Part shown: one piece after another, positions 54,861 to 63,567 of the stretch
Numbering within the stretch: position 1 is the stretch's first letter
Layout of the letters: the number at the start of each line of letters is the position of its first letter
NCBI GenBank assembly: GCA_029265355.1
Contig: JAJUJL010000004.1
Span: 186,001 to 250,000 of the forward strand
From: Chloroflexota bacterium
GTDB lineage: Bacteria; Chloroflexota; Anaerolineae; Anaerolineales; UBA4823
DNA length: 64,000 nucleotides
Direction: 5' to 3'
Program-made: the position numbers and the translations under genes
Notes under the pieces: model-generated
What the model saw: the letters and a program-made list of their open reading frames with translations, nothing else
Told to the model about the DNA's origin: nothing
The model's database searches: none

Positions 54861-55622
54861 ATGGCGAAATTCGACCTGGCTTTTTCTCCCCCGCTGATGA
54901 ACGCCGCTGGCACCCTGGGATTTGTCCCAGAGCGGCGAGGTTTAGCCGCGCTGGAAAGGCTGGGCGCTTTTGTCACCAACCCGATCAGCCGCCAGGCGCG
55001 CACCCCGGCTGCCGGGCAGCGCTATTTGGAGTATGCAGGGGGCTTTATGCTGCACACCGGACACCCCAACCCCGGCTTCAAAACCGCCGTCAACCGCTAT
55101 GCCCGCCTGTGGGCAAGCCTGGAGCTGCCGGTCATCGTGCACTTGCTGGCCCAAGAGCCAGCCGACCTGGCCTGGATGGTGGAACGCCTGGAAGGGTTGG
55201 AGGGCTTGATGGGGATCGAGATTGGCTTGCCGCCCGAGGCCAGCGCAGCCCAGGCCACTGAGCTGGTCGATGCTGCCTGGAGCGAGCTGCCGGTGATTGC
55301 CCGCCTTCCGCTGGAAGGCGCAGCGCAATTGGCCTGGAGTGTGCTGCAGGCTGGCGCGGCGGCGATCAGCCTGTCTGCGCCGCGCGGCGCCCTACCAGCC
55401 AGCTCGGCAGGCTTGCTCTGCGGGCGGCTGCATGGGCCGGGCGTGTATCCCCTGGCGCTGCGGGCAGTGCACAGCCTGGCCGTGCAAGATATTCCGGTCA
55501 TCGGCTGTGGGGGCATCTACTCGCCAGAGCAAGCCCGCGAAATGCTGCTGGCGGGAGCGCTGGCAGTGCAGCTAGATGCGGTTTTGTGGAGTGGGCGCGA
55601 CCTGCAAACCTTCACCGTTTGA
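54861..55622 (+). CDS. Dihydroorotate-dehydrogenase-like protein, catalytically degenerate
   Basis: A 253-residue, FMN-barrel protein of the PyrD class 1 type but about 50 residues shorter than usual. The opening LMNAAGTLGFVPE and the C-terminal phosphate-binding VIGCGGIYSPEQAREMLLAGA match the family. Where PyrD has the substrate Asn and active-site Cys region it reads IEIGLPPEAS, and where PyrD has the catalytic Lys of VKLSPN it reads ARLPLEG. So normal orotate formation is unlikely. ATG 54861 is preferred over GTG 54855. With the PyrK-like gene it looks like a repurposed redox pair. Confidence 0.75.
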   Translation: MAKFDLAFSPPLMNAAGTLGFVPERRGLAALERLGAFVTNPISRQARTPAAGQRYLEYAGGFMLHTGHPNPGFKTAVNRYARLWASLELPVIVHLLAQEPADLAWMVERLEGLEGLMGIEIGLPPEASAAQATELVDAAWSELPVIARLPLEGAAQLAWSVLQAGAAAISLSAPRGALPASSAGLLCGRLHGPGVYPLALRAVHSLAVQDIPVIGCGGIYSPEQAREMLLAGALAVQLDAVLWSGRDLQTFTV

Positions 55623-55638
55623 TGCCAGAGTGCGCTTG

Positions 55639-56082
55639 TCAGTCCTCATCTTCCAATACGATCGTCACCGGCCCATCGTTTTCAATCTCCACCAGCATGT
55701 GAGCGCCAAATTCACCCGTCTGGGTGGGTACCCCTTGCAGGCGCAGAAGCTCTGCAAAGCGCTCCACCAGCGGGCGGGCAACCTCCGGCAACGCTGCCTC
55801 GGTGAAGGAGGGTCGGCGTCCTTTGCGCGTATCGGCGTACAGCGTGAACTGTGACACCACGATCGCCTGCCCGCCCGTCTCGAGCAGCGAGCGATTCATT
55901 TTGCCGGCCTCGTCTTCGTAAATGCGCAGGTTGGCGATCTTCTCGACCAGGTGACGCGCCTGCGCTTCCCCATCCCGTGGCCCAATGCCCAGCAGAATGA
56001 CCATGCCGGGGCCAATCTCGGCGACGCAGCGATCTTCGACCGAAACGCGCCCGCGTCGCACGCGCTGCAATACGGCTCTCAC
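55639..56082 (-). CDS. dtd: D-aminoacyl-tRNA deacylase
   Basis: A 147-residue Dtd that removes D-amino acids (and mischarged Gly) from tRNA. The family signature is MRAVLQRVRRGRVSV at the N-terminus, SQFTLYADTRKGRRPSF (77-93, with the Ser-Gln-Phe-Thr active-site segment) and the GAHM motif near 125. It follows trpS by 14 bases in the T-box operon. Confidence 0.96.
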   Translation of the reverse strand: MRAVLQRVRRGRVSVEDRCVAEIGPGMVILLGIGPRDGEAQARHLVEKIANLRIYEDEAGKMNRSLLETGGQAIVVSQFTLYADTRKGRRPSFTEAALPEVARPLVERFAELLRLQGVPTQTGEFGAHMLVEIENDGPVTIVLEDED

Positions 56083-56096
56083 CGCCTTCTCCTCGC

Positions 56097-57086
56097 TCAG
56101 GGCAGCGCGATGGCTGCTTTCACTTCAGCGATGGTTTGCTCGGCAATCGCCGCCGCACGCTGCCGCCCCTGGTCCAGCACGTCCCACACCTGCTGCGGGT
56201 CGCGGCCAATCTCAGCTCGCCTCTGGCGGAACGGCGCCAGGTGCGCGTTCAGATTGCGGGCAAATAACTGCTTGCACTGCACACAGCCAATGCCCGCCCG
56301 GCGGCACTCGATATTGACCATAGCGACCTCGTCTGGGCTGGAAAAGACCTTGTGCAGCGAGAACACATTGCACACCTCCGGGTTGCCCGGATCGCTGCGC
56401 CTCTGGCGCTGTGGATCGGTCACCATTTGCATGACGCGCTGGGTGGTTTCCGCTTCCGTGGCTGCCAGCTCGATGTGGTTGTTGAGACTCTTGCTCATCT
56501 TCTGTTGCCCATCGATGCCCAACACTTTGGGGAACTCGGTGGCTTTCATCTGCGGCTCAACCAGCACATTGGTTTTATAGCGGAAATTGAAGGAGCGCAC
56601 CACCTCACGGGCGAACTCGATGTGCGGCTCCTGGTCGATGCCAACTGGCACCGTGTCTGCCTTGTAGAGCAAGATATCCGCCGCCATCAACACCGGGTAG
56701 CCCACCAGACCGTAGTTGACATTGTGGGGCTGCTGGCGCGCCTTCTCCTTGAACGTGGGCAGGTCGGTCAGCTTGCCCAGGGGTGTGACCATGGAGAGGA
56801 ACAAGTGCAGCTCAGCAACTTGCGGGACGTGCGACTGGACGAAGATGATCGAGTCTTCCGCGCGAATGCCAGCAGCCAGCCAGTCGAGAGCCATCTCATA
56901 GGTGTTCTGGCGCAGATTTTCGGTGGTGTCCACCGTGGTCAGCGCGTGGAGATCAACGATGCAGTAAACGCACTCATATTCGTCCTGTAAGGCGACGTAG
57001 TTTTTGATGGCGCCCAGGTAATTGCCCAGGTGCTGACGTCCGGTAGGCCGGGCGCCGGAAAAGACGCGTCCTTTTTTGTGTGGCAT
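56097..57086 (-). CDS. trpS: Tryptophanyl-tRNA synthetase
   Basis: A 329-residue class I synthetase charging tRNA-Trp. The HIGH-type motif is TGRQHLGN near residue 15, the tryptophan pocket GYPVLMAADIL follows, and KMSKS is KMSKSLNN near residue 193. ATG 57086 (MPHKKGRVFSG) begins five bases after the SelW-like stop, so translation may be coupled. A Trp-specific T-box leader lies upstream of the operon, matching a tRNA-charging feedback. Confidence 0.97.
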   Translation of the reverse strand: MPHKKGRVFSGARPTGRQHLGNYLGAIKNYVALQDEYECVYCIVDLHALTTVDTTENLRQNTYEMALDWLAAGIRAEDSIIFVQSHVPQVAELHLFLSMVTPLGKLTDLPTFKEKARQQPHNVNYGLVGYPVLMAADILLYKADTVPVGIDQEPHIEFAREVVRSFNFRYKTNVLVEPQMKATEFPKVLGIDGQQKMSKSLNNHIELAATEAETTQRVMQMVTDPQRQRRSDPGNPEVCNVFSLHKVFSSPDEVAMVNIECRRAGIGCVQCKQLFARNLNAHLAPFRQRRAEIGRDPQQVWDVLDQGRQRAAAIAEQTIAEVKAAIALP

Positions 57087-57090
57087 GGCT

Positions 57091-57339
57091 CTAGCCCTCC
57101 CGTAAGAATTTTTGCACCAGGCTGGCGACCTCTCCCGGCTCGGCATGCCGACGGGTCGCCAGCTTGGAATAGAGCAAGGTGCCGTTGACGGTTACCTCGA
57201 AACGACCGCCGTCCGAGGGGATCAGCGTGAGCCGCTCGATCTCGGGCTCAAATTCCTTCAACAATTCCACCGCCAGACTGGCAGCCCGATCGGTGTAATG
57301 TCAGATGGCGCAATAAACGATTTCGATATTCAGCAACAC
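57091..57339 (-). CDS. SelW/Rdx-family selenoprotein (UGA codon 13)
   Basis: An 82-residue thioredoxin-like Rdx protein missed by standard calling because codon 13 (57303-57301) is TGA. Reading it as Sec gives IEIVYCAI-U-HYTDRAASLA, the CxxU redox motif after the first strand as in SelW, then LLKEFEPEIERLTLIPSDGG, FEVTVNGTLLYSKL and RRHAEPGEVASL, all typical of the family. GTG 57339 has AGGAG about eight bases upstream. A hairpin with a GUC loop follows the UGA (57270-57284). It is the first gene of the T-box operon with trpS and dtd. The redox role is presumed from the family. Confidence 0.88.
57270..57284 (-). promoter_or_regulatory. Candidate bacterial SECIS hairpin of the SelW-like gene
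   Basis: On the minus strand CTGCCA (57284-57279) pairs with TGGCGG (57275-57270, one G-T wobble) around the loop GTC, which starts 23 bases after the UGA. The loop begins with G as in known bacterial SECIS elements. Confidence 0.6.
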
Positions 57340-57356
57340 GACCACTCTCCTCGGTT

Positions 57357-57389
57357 CAAGGGTGTGATTGTGGGACAGACACACCCTTG
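57357..57389 (-). promoter_or_regulatory. Second leader hairpin adjacent to the ribosome site
   Basis: CAAGGGTGTG (57357-57366) and CACACCCTTG (57380-57389) are perfect inverses. The hairpin lies after the T-box terminator and ends about six bases before the AGGAG of the SelW-like gene; it has no T tract. Confidence 0.6.
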
Positions 57390-57400
57390 GATTAAGTGAA

Positions 57401-57655
57401 AACCCCGCCGGTGATACGACGGGGTTGGAAAGCCAGTTTCACGCGGATCGAGTGCGGCCCAATCGGATAAAGATGGGCGATACCCTTTGCCTGGATAACG
57501 GCGGCAGCCCCGGCGCAGGATACTGAGCAGTCAATAAGACTGCCGTTGTCCGGCGCAGCTCCGAGGTCCATTCAGCGCCAGCGCTCGGGCGGAATTTTCA
57601 GCAACTACCGCTCTCTGAGCCGCCGCTTGGGCGCGTACTCGTCCTCATCAAAGCC
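57401..57655 (-). promoter_or_regulatory. T-box riboswitch specific for tRNA-Trp
   Basis: Reading leftward, the Stem I landmarks occur in canonical order: GATGAGGACGAGTA (AG-bulge GAGTA at 57640-57636), CAGAGAG (57617-57611), GCTGAAAA (57602-57595), then the specifier region GAATGGACC (57573-57565) followed by GGAGCTGC (57562-57555). The codon in specifier position is TGG, Trp (57570-57568). A terminator hairpin, AACCCCG/CGGGGTT with a TTTT tract (57426-57399), closes the leader. Uncharged tRNA-Trp should favour readthrough into the SelW-like gene, trpS and dtd. I could not clearly place the T-box bulge that binds the tRNA end; TGGC near 57435 is one candidate. Confidence 0.85.
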
Positions 57656-57676
57656 TGTGGTGGTTAAGTTGGCTAG

Positions 57677-57682
57677 AGTATA
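57677..57682 (-). promoter_or_regulatory. Putative -10 box of the T-box operon
   Basis: TATACT on the minus strand (57682-57677), about 20 bases before the start of Stem I. A clear -35 is not seen. Confidence 0.4.
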
Positions 57683-57794
57683 TCACAAATATTGTTTTGG
57701 CTGCGTTGGTCGGGTAGCTTTCATCAGCTCTGGATAATTGCATGGGCAAATAGCACACTTAATTGACGAGGGAGCCATTTAGCGGACAGAGCAC

Positions 57795-58520
57795 TTAGAT
57801 CATCCAGTAGGTGGCAAGCGCGAGCATATCGATTAGCCCATGGATGATGACGAAATACAGCATCAACTGTGGGCGGAGTTTCAGCAGCAGGCCCACAAAC
57901 AGGGCAAAGGGCATGTACATCCCCAGGCGCCACAGCATGAAGCGCGGGTCGAGGATCAACGGCAGAAACACGTGTTGCGCGCCGAGGAAAAAAGCCGCCA
58001 CCAGCCACGCCAGCCAGCCATTTTTGAGCTGTGTCGCCAGGCGGGGCATCACATAACCAAAATAGGTGGGCAACTCGGCAAACGCGATTGTCAGCGGAAA
58101 GAGAATGCTGAGTGCAAGAGCCCAGGCAGGCAGCGGGCGGAACATCACAGTGATGGGCTCCATTGGGTCGCGATAGAGCGCCGCCGCCAGCATATTCATG
58201 GGCAAAGCCGCCGCCGGCAGGCCAAGAATCGAAGTGCCCAAGAGCCACAACAGATCGGTTTTGAAGGTTTTCCGTGAGAAGCGCAAAATTGCTAGAAAGC
58301 GCAAACCTTCCGCGCGGAACAGCCTGACCAGCAGATAGATACAGACAAGATTGGCCAATATGGCAAAAAACGGCCACCAGCGAGCAGCCTCATACCAGGC
58401 AGAGGTGTTTCCCATCAAGACAAAAATCAGAGCAAACAAGACCTGGGCGAAAATAAACAATACCGAACGCGAAATCAGCATGATCCATGGGGCGGTCGGC
58501 GAAGATTGAGACGGGTTCAT
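57795..58520 (-). CDS. CPBP-like integral membrane protein, active site altered
   Basis: A 241-residue protein with about seven to eight membrane helices. The layout resembles CPBP (Abi/CAAX) intramembrane metalloproteases: motif 2-like FFLGAQHVFLPL with its His, and a late HGLIDML with His. The canonical EExxxR of motif 1 appears only as ELPTYFGYVMPRL, lacking the second Glu and shifting the Arg. So activity is doubtful, or this is a divergent subfamily. ATG 58520 has a GAGGA site nine bases upstream; ATG 58529 is too close to it. Confidence 0.72.
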   Translation of the reverse strand: MNPSQSSPTAPWIMLISRSVLFIFAQVLFALIFVLMGNTSAWYEAARWWPFFAILANLVCIYLLVRLFRAEGLRFLAILRFSRKTFKTDLLWLLGTSILGLPAAALPMNMLAAALYRDPMEPITVMFRPLPAWALALSILFPLTIAFAELPTYFGYVMPRLATQLKNGWLAWLVAAFFLGAQHVFLPLILDPRFMLWRLGMYMPFALFVGLLLKLRPQLMLYFVIIHGLIDMLALATYWMI

Positions 58521-58737
58521 CGGTATCATTCCTCGGGAGATCGGTTTTGGATGACTTTCACGCCAATTCTACACTGGTAACCGCGTTGGTGAAGGGTTTA
58601 TTATGGATGTATTGGACAGGCTTCGCGCCGCTTGCAGCGCATCATCCAATCGCTAAATGCGAATCTGCCACTTAATTATGCTACAATCTAGGTGAGTTAT
58701 CTCCCTGCTGGTATGAGCCTGATTCAGGAGGTGAGTT

Positions 58738-59598
58738 ATGGCGCCTGCGCTCGATCTGCGTCCCTCACCCATCGCCGGCCGCTGGTACACGGACGACCCG
58801 CGCCGCCTGGCGGACAGCATTGACGCCTATTTGGAACAAGCCCGCTTGCCGGAAATCCCCGGCGATGTGATTGCGGTCATGACCCCGCATGCCGGTCACA
58901 TGTATTCTGGGCATGTGGCAGGCTATGCCTTTGCAGCGCTGCAAGGCCTGCGCCCCGAGGTGGTAGCCGTGGTTTCCCCGATGCACTACCCCTCTCCCTA
59001 TCCTTTGCTGACCAGCGCCCACCAGGGTTACAAAACCCCCTTGGGGGACTTGATGATCGATCACCAGATGATCGAGGCCATTCATCTCGAGCTGCAACAT
59101 GCGCTTGGCTTTGGATTAGCGCCGGTGCGCAACGATCAAGAGCATTCGCTCGAGATCGAACTGCCATTTTTGCAACGCAGCTTGCGGGGCGAATTTCTGC
59201 TCCTGCCCTTGATGGTGCGCGACCCGGAGGCTGAAATTGCCCAGGCGCTGGGCAAGGCGCTGGCCAAAGCACTTTCTGGGCGCAATGCTGTGCTGGTCGC
59301 CAGCACCGATCTCTCGCACGGAAAACCAGAGCCTCTCGCCAACAAGCTGGATGCGGAGGTCCTGCGCCTTGTGGAGCAGTTGGACCCGATGGGCATTTTG
59401 CTGGCCGAGCAGCGAGGCACAGGGTTTGCATGCGGGCGAGGCGCATTAGCGGCTGTGCTTTGGGCTGCCTTAGAGTTGGGCGCTAACGGAGCCTGCATAC
59501 TGAACTATGCCACATCGGGAGCCGTGACTGGGGATTATTCCCAGGTGGTTGGTTACGGCTCAGCAGCAATTTACCGCAAATACGGAATGCAAAACTAG
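58738..59598 (+). CDS. Memo-like protein (AmmeMemoRadiSam system protein B)
   Basis: A 286-residue MEMO1-family protein. The metal-site segments are TPHAGHMYSGHVAG near residues 49-62, VVSPMHYPSP where homologues have a longer LGPSH-type loop, NDQEHSLEIELPFLQ near 134-148, and STDLSHG near 192. In many prokaryotes Memo is encoded with an AMMECR1-domain protein and a radical-SAM enzyme; neither is adjacent here. GGAGG precedes the ATG. Function unsettled. Confidence 0.9.
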   Translation: MAPALDLRPSPIAGRWYTDDPRRLADSIDAYLEQARLPEIPGDVIAVMTPHAGHMYSGHVAGYAFAALQGLRPEVVAVVSPMHYPSPYPLLTSAHQGYKTPLGDLMIDHQMIEAIHLELQHALGFGLAPVRNDQEHSLEIELPFLQRSLRGEFLLLPLMVRDPEAEIAQALGKALAKALSGRNAVLVASTDLSHGKPEPLANKLDAEVLRLVEQLDPMGILLAEQRGTGFACGRGALAAVLWAALELGANGACILNYATSGAVTGDYSQVVGYGSAAIYRKYGMQN

Positions 59599-59622
59599 CT
59601 CGATATTTTGGAGGTCTCAGCT

Positions 59623-60975
59623 TTGGTGTGGAGTTTGTTGTTTATCCTGCTGCTGGTTTTATTGAACGGTTTCTTCGTCAGTGTCGAGTTTGCTGCGGTG
59701 GCTTCGCGCCGCTCGAAGATAGAGATCCTGGCAGAATCGGGTAGCAGGTCAATAGAGATTGTCAAATCCTGGCTGGAGAACCCAGCGGCGCGCGACCGCC
59801 TGATCGCGGCCTCCCAGCTCGGTATTACCATCGTCAGCCTGGCGCTGGGTGCGGTGGGTGAGAACACCTTCGAAGCCCTGCTGGAACCTTACTTCAATGA
59901 TGCGCACATGCCGCCCATTTTGCAGACCCTGGATCCGTTGCTGACAGGACTGCCGCTGGTCATTTCCTTGATTGTGGTGACCAGCCTACACGTCGTGTTG
60001 GGGGAGCAGGTGCCCAAAGTGGCGTCTCTGCATGATCCAGAGCGCATCGCCTTGCTCGCCGCTCGCCCGATGCACGTGTTCAGCAAGATTTTTAAATGGT
60101 TCATCGACCTGCTGGATTGGGCTACCCGCCTGGTGCTGCGCCTGATTGGCCTCAACATGGTTGGCGAGCATGCCAGCATGTACACCATCGCCGAGCTGAA
60201 ACAAATCCTATCTGACTCTGAAGAAGTGGGCGTGATCCAAACCCCCGAGCGAGAAATGCTGGACGCCATTTTCGACCTGGGCGAGTTGGTCGTGCGCCAG
60301 GTGATGGTGCCGCGCACCGAGATGATCGCCGTGGAGGCCGATACTCCCCTGGAGGAGATTATCGGGTTGGTTACACAGTCCACCTACACAAAATTCCCGG
60401 TTTATGAAGATACCCTGGATCAAGTCCTGGGCATCGTCCACGTCAAAGATCTGCTGCGCGCCATGCAGGACAAGAACTGCGTGGGATGCACTGCGCGCAG
60501 CCTGGCTCGCGAACCCATTTATGTTCCCGAGACGATCCCCGTCAGCCAGTTACTGGCCATGTTCCGTGAACACCGCCAGCACATCGCCATCGTGTTGGAT
60601 GAATATGGCGGCACGGCTGGCCTGGTTACCCTGGAAGACTTATTGGAAGAGATCGTCGGCGAGGTCAGTGATCCATTCGATGACAGCCATCCAGAAATCC
60701 AAAAGCTTTCGGATGGTTCGGCGCTGATCGATGGGCTGGCATTGATGGAAGACGTCAATGAAGAACTGAGCCTCAACCTGTCTGATCCCAATTACGATAC
60801 CATCGCCGGCTATGTGCTGGGAAAGCTGGGGCGCATGCCGCGCCTGCACGATGTGGTGGAAGGCGATGGTGTGCGGTTGAGCGTTGAGGCGCTGGACGGC
60901 TTGCGCATCTCACGCGTGCTGCTGACGCACCTGGGACCCAACAACGGAAGCGCTCAAGCGCAAGATGCATCTTAG
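59623..60975 (+). CDS. CNNM/CorC-HlyC family transporter-associated protein
   Basis: A 450-residue membrane protein. The CNNM/DUF21 domain (about 1-190) has three to four helices and SVEFAAVASRRSKIE; two CBS domains lie at about 205-330 (VPRTEMIAVEADTPLEEI, HIAIVLDEYGGTAGLVTLEDLLEEIVG); the CorC_HlyC domain is at about 340-435. Family members act in Mg2+ or Na+ transport. The start codon TTG 59623 (or GTG 59626) follows GGAGG correctly; a TTG at 59608 is upstream of it. It follows the Memo-like gene closely. Confidence 0.9.
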   Translation: MVWSLLFILLLVLLNGFFVSVEFAAVASRRSKIEILAESGSRSIEIVKSWLENPAARDRLIAASQLGITIVSLALGAVGENTFEALLEPYFNDAHMPPILQTLDPLLTGLPLVISLIVVTSLHVVLGEQVPKVASLHDPERIALLAARPMHVFSKIFKWFIDLLDWATRLVLRLIGLNMVGEHASMYTIAELKQILSDSEEVGVIQTPEREMLDAIFDLGELVVRQVMVPRTEMIAVEADTPLEEIIGLVTQSTYTKFPVYEDTLDQVLGIVHVKDLLRAMQDKNCVGCTARSLAREPIYVPETIPVSQLLAMFREHRQHIAIVLDEYGGTAGLVTLEDLLEEIVGEVSDPFDDSHPEIQKLSDGSALIDGLALMEDVNEELSLNLSDPNYDTIAGYVLGKLGRMPRLHDVVEGDGVRLSVEALDGLRISRVLLTHLGPNNGSAQAQDAS

Positions 60976-60999
60976 CTGGCATCCAAGAGCATAGCAAGC

Positions 61000-63567
61000 A
61001 TGCCAAGATATGTTGAAGTCGCCGTGAATGTACCCCGGGTTAGCGGCGAGTACCATTACCACCTGCCGCAAGAGCTGGAAGGGGAAGTGCAGGTAGGTCA
61101 ATTGGTTGAAGTGCCTTTTGGGCAGCAGCGTGTGCAAGGGGTAGTGCTGGGCTTCCCTGAGATCCCGGCAGTGGTAGAAACGCGCCCGGTGCTGGGTATT
61201 ATCTCTGAGCAAGTAGTGCTCACCGATAAGCAGCTCGCTTTTCTGCGCCAGTTTGCCCACGACACGCTATCGTCGCTCTCAGCGAGTATCAGCTTGATGT
61301 TGCCGCCCGGTCTTTCCCAGCAAGCCGATACACAGTACACGATTGTTCAATCGCCAGGGCTGGGTGAGCGCGCCGCCTTGAGCAAATCTCAGCAGCGCCT
61401 GCTGGATTTGCTGGAACAGCGCGGGCCGCTGCACGGTCGGCAAATTGACCGGGCGATGGCGCACGTCGACTGGCGCGCCTCCATGCGCTCGCTGATGCGC
61501 CGCGGCTGGGTGGCGGGGCGTCCGGTGCTGCGCCCGCCACGCATAGGGGCGCGCCAGGTGCGCACCGCCCAACTGGCCTGCCCTGCCGCGCAAGCTGAAG
61601 CGCGCCTGGATGAGCTGGGACGACCTGGTACGCCAGCCCTGGCGCGGCGCCAGTCTCTCCTGCGCGCCTTGCTCAGGCAGGATGGACCGGTTGAGCTATC
61701 CTGGTTGTACGCGGAGAGCGGTGCTAACCTGAACGACCTGCGCCGCCTGGAAGCGCTCGGCCTGGTGAAATTGGGCAGCAGCCAGGTGTGGCGCGACCCG
61801 CTGCAGTCCATCGAAACGCCGCCCTTTCCGCCGCCGCCCCTGACCCACGATCAACAATCGATCCTGGAGCAGCTCCAGGCTGGTCTGCTCGCGGCGCAGG
61901 CTGGTCAAGAAACCCAACCCTACTTGCTGCATGGGGTAACCGGTTCGGGCAAGACAGAAATTTATTTGCGCCTGGTGCAATTGACCTTGGAGTTGGGACG
62001 CCAGGCCATCGTGCTGCAGCCAGAAATCTCGCTCACCCCGCAAATCGCACGCCGTTTCCTGGCGCGCTTTCCGGGGCAGGTGGGACTGGTGCACTCCCAG
62101 CTTTCTGAAGGCGAGCGCTACGATACCTGGCAGCGGGCTCGGTCGGGACAGTTGAATGTGATTCTTGGGCCGCGCAGCGCCTTGTTCAGCCCCCTGCCTC
62201 GCCTGGGCCTGATCGTGCTGGACGAGTGCCACGACGATTCGTATTACCAGAGTGAACCGCCCTTCTACGATGCCCGCCAGGAAGCAATCGCTTATGCCCG
62301 CATTTGCGGGGCGGTGTGTGTGCTGGGTTCGGCCACGCCCAATATCACCCACACCTACCAGGCGGTAAAAAAACGCTGGCGCTACCTGGCCTTGCCAGCG
62401 CGCATCCTGGCGCACCGCCAGGAGGTGCAAGCCCACATGCAACAGACTGGTGGACTGTCGCGCTACCGCCCGCTGGAAGGCGAAGCCGAGACGGTGGATC
62501 TGCCAGTAGTCGCGGTGGTTGATATGCGCGCAGAGTTGAAAGCTGGCAACACCTCCATTTTCAGCCGCGCTTTGATCGCCGGCTTGGGCGAAGTCCTGGA
62601 ACGTCGCCAGCAAGCCATCTTGTTTCTGAACCGGCGGGGCACCGCTACGTATGTCTTCTGCCGCGACTGTGGGCATGTACTGCGCTGCCCACGCTGCGAC
62701 CTGCCGCTCACCTTTCACAGCCCGCAGGCGCCGCGCCAGGGTGAGAGCTCCCCAATATACCAGTCGCGGCAAGCGCCGTTATCTTGCCACTTCTGCGGTT
62801 ACCAACGCCAGATGCCGTCGACCTGCCCAGGCTGCGCCAGCAAACGCATCCGCCAATATGGCATGGGCACAGAAAAGGTGGAAGCCGAGGTGTTGAGACT
62901 CTTTCCAGGATGCCGCACCCTGCGCTGGGACGCCGAAACCACCCGTCAGAAGGGCGCTCACGATGCCATACTGCAGCATTTCGTGAACCACCGGGCAGAC
63001 GTTCTGGTTGGCACCCAGATGTTGGCGAAGGGGCTGGATCTTCCGTTGGTAACCCTGGTTGGGGCAGTGCTGGCTGATGTCGGCCTGAACCTCCCCGATT
63101 ACCGCTCCCCAGAGCGCGCCTTTCAAGTGCTCACCCAGGTGGCAGGACGAGCCGGGCGCAGCCCACTCGGCGGGCAGGTGATATTGCAAACCTTTCAGCC
63201 GGAGCACTATGTCATTCAGGCGGTGCGCCATCACAGCTACCGACAGTTCTACCAACAGGAGTTGGAATACCGCCGCCAGCTTGGCTACCCGCCGTTCACC
63301 CGCCTGGTGCGGCTGGAATATCGCAGCCCCGATGAAGACAAGGCTCGCCAGGCAGCCGCATTGCTGGCAGAAAAGCTGAAAGCCTGGTTGCATGCCGAAA
63401 ACCGCTCTGCCACCGAGATGATTGGCCCTGCACCATGCTTTTTTGCCCGCCTGGATGGGCAATACCGTTGGCAAATTGTGCTGCGCGGTCCCGATCCAGC
63501 CGAACTGCTGCGCGGGCGCAGCCTGCCGGATTGGCGAGTTGAGGTAAACCCGCCATCTTTGCTATAA
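61000..63567 (+). CDS. priA: Primosomal protein N', replication restart helicase
   Basis: An 855-residue PriA, a 3'-5' helicase that reloads the replisome at stalled forks. The N-terminal DNA-binding domain (1-105: EVAVNVPRVSGEYHYHLP) and a winged-helix region are followed by Walker A GVTGSGKTE at about 312-320 and Walker B DECH (407-410; DEEH is usual). Zinc-binding cysteines are in CRDCGHVLRCPRC and, after a short insert, CHFCGY and CPGC. The C-terminal helicase motifs AKGLDLP and QVAGRAGR are intact. It lies 24 bases after the CorC gene. Confidence 0.96.
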   Translation: MPRYVEVAVNVPRVSGEYHYHLPQELEGEVQVGQLVEVPFGQQRVQGVVLGFPEIPAVVETRPVLGIISEQVVLTDKQLAFLRQFAHDTLSSLSASISLMLPPGLSQQADTQYTIVQSPGLGERAALSKSQQRLLDLLEQRGPLHGRQIDRAMAHVDWRASMRSLMRRGWVAGRPVLRPPRIGARQVRTAQLACPAAQAEARLDELGRPGTPALARRQSLLRALLRQDGPVELSWLYAESGANLNDLRRLEALGLVKLGSSQVWRDPLQSIETPPFPPPPLTHDQQSILEQLQAGLLAAQAGQETQPYLLHGVTGSGKTEIYLRLVQLTLELGRQAIVLQPEISLTPQIARRFLARFPGQVGLVHSQLSEGERYDTWQRARSGQLNVILGPRSALFSPLPRLGLIVLDECHDDSYYQSEPPFYDARQEAIAYARICGAVCVLGSATPNITHTYQAVKKRWRYLALPARILAHRQEVQAHMQQTGGLSRYRPLEGEAETVDLPVVAVVDMRAELKAGNTSIFSRALIAGLGEVLERRQQAILFLNRRGTATYVFCRDCGHVLRCPRCDLPLTFHSPQAPRQGESSPIYQSRQAPLSCHFCGYQRQMPSTCPGCASKRIRQYGMGTEKVEAEVLRLFPGCRTLRWDAETTRQKGAHDAILQHFVNHRADVLVGTQMLAKGLDLPLVTLVGAVLADVGLNLPDYRSPERAFQVLTQVAGRAGRSPLGGQVILQTFQPEHYVIQAVRHHSYRQFYQQELEYRRQLGYPPFTRLVRLEYRSPDEDKARQAAALLAEKLKAWLHAENRSATEMIGPAPCFFARLDGQYRWQIVLRGPDPAELLRGRSLPDWRVEVNPPSLL

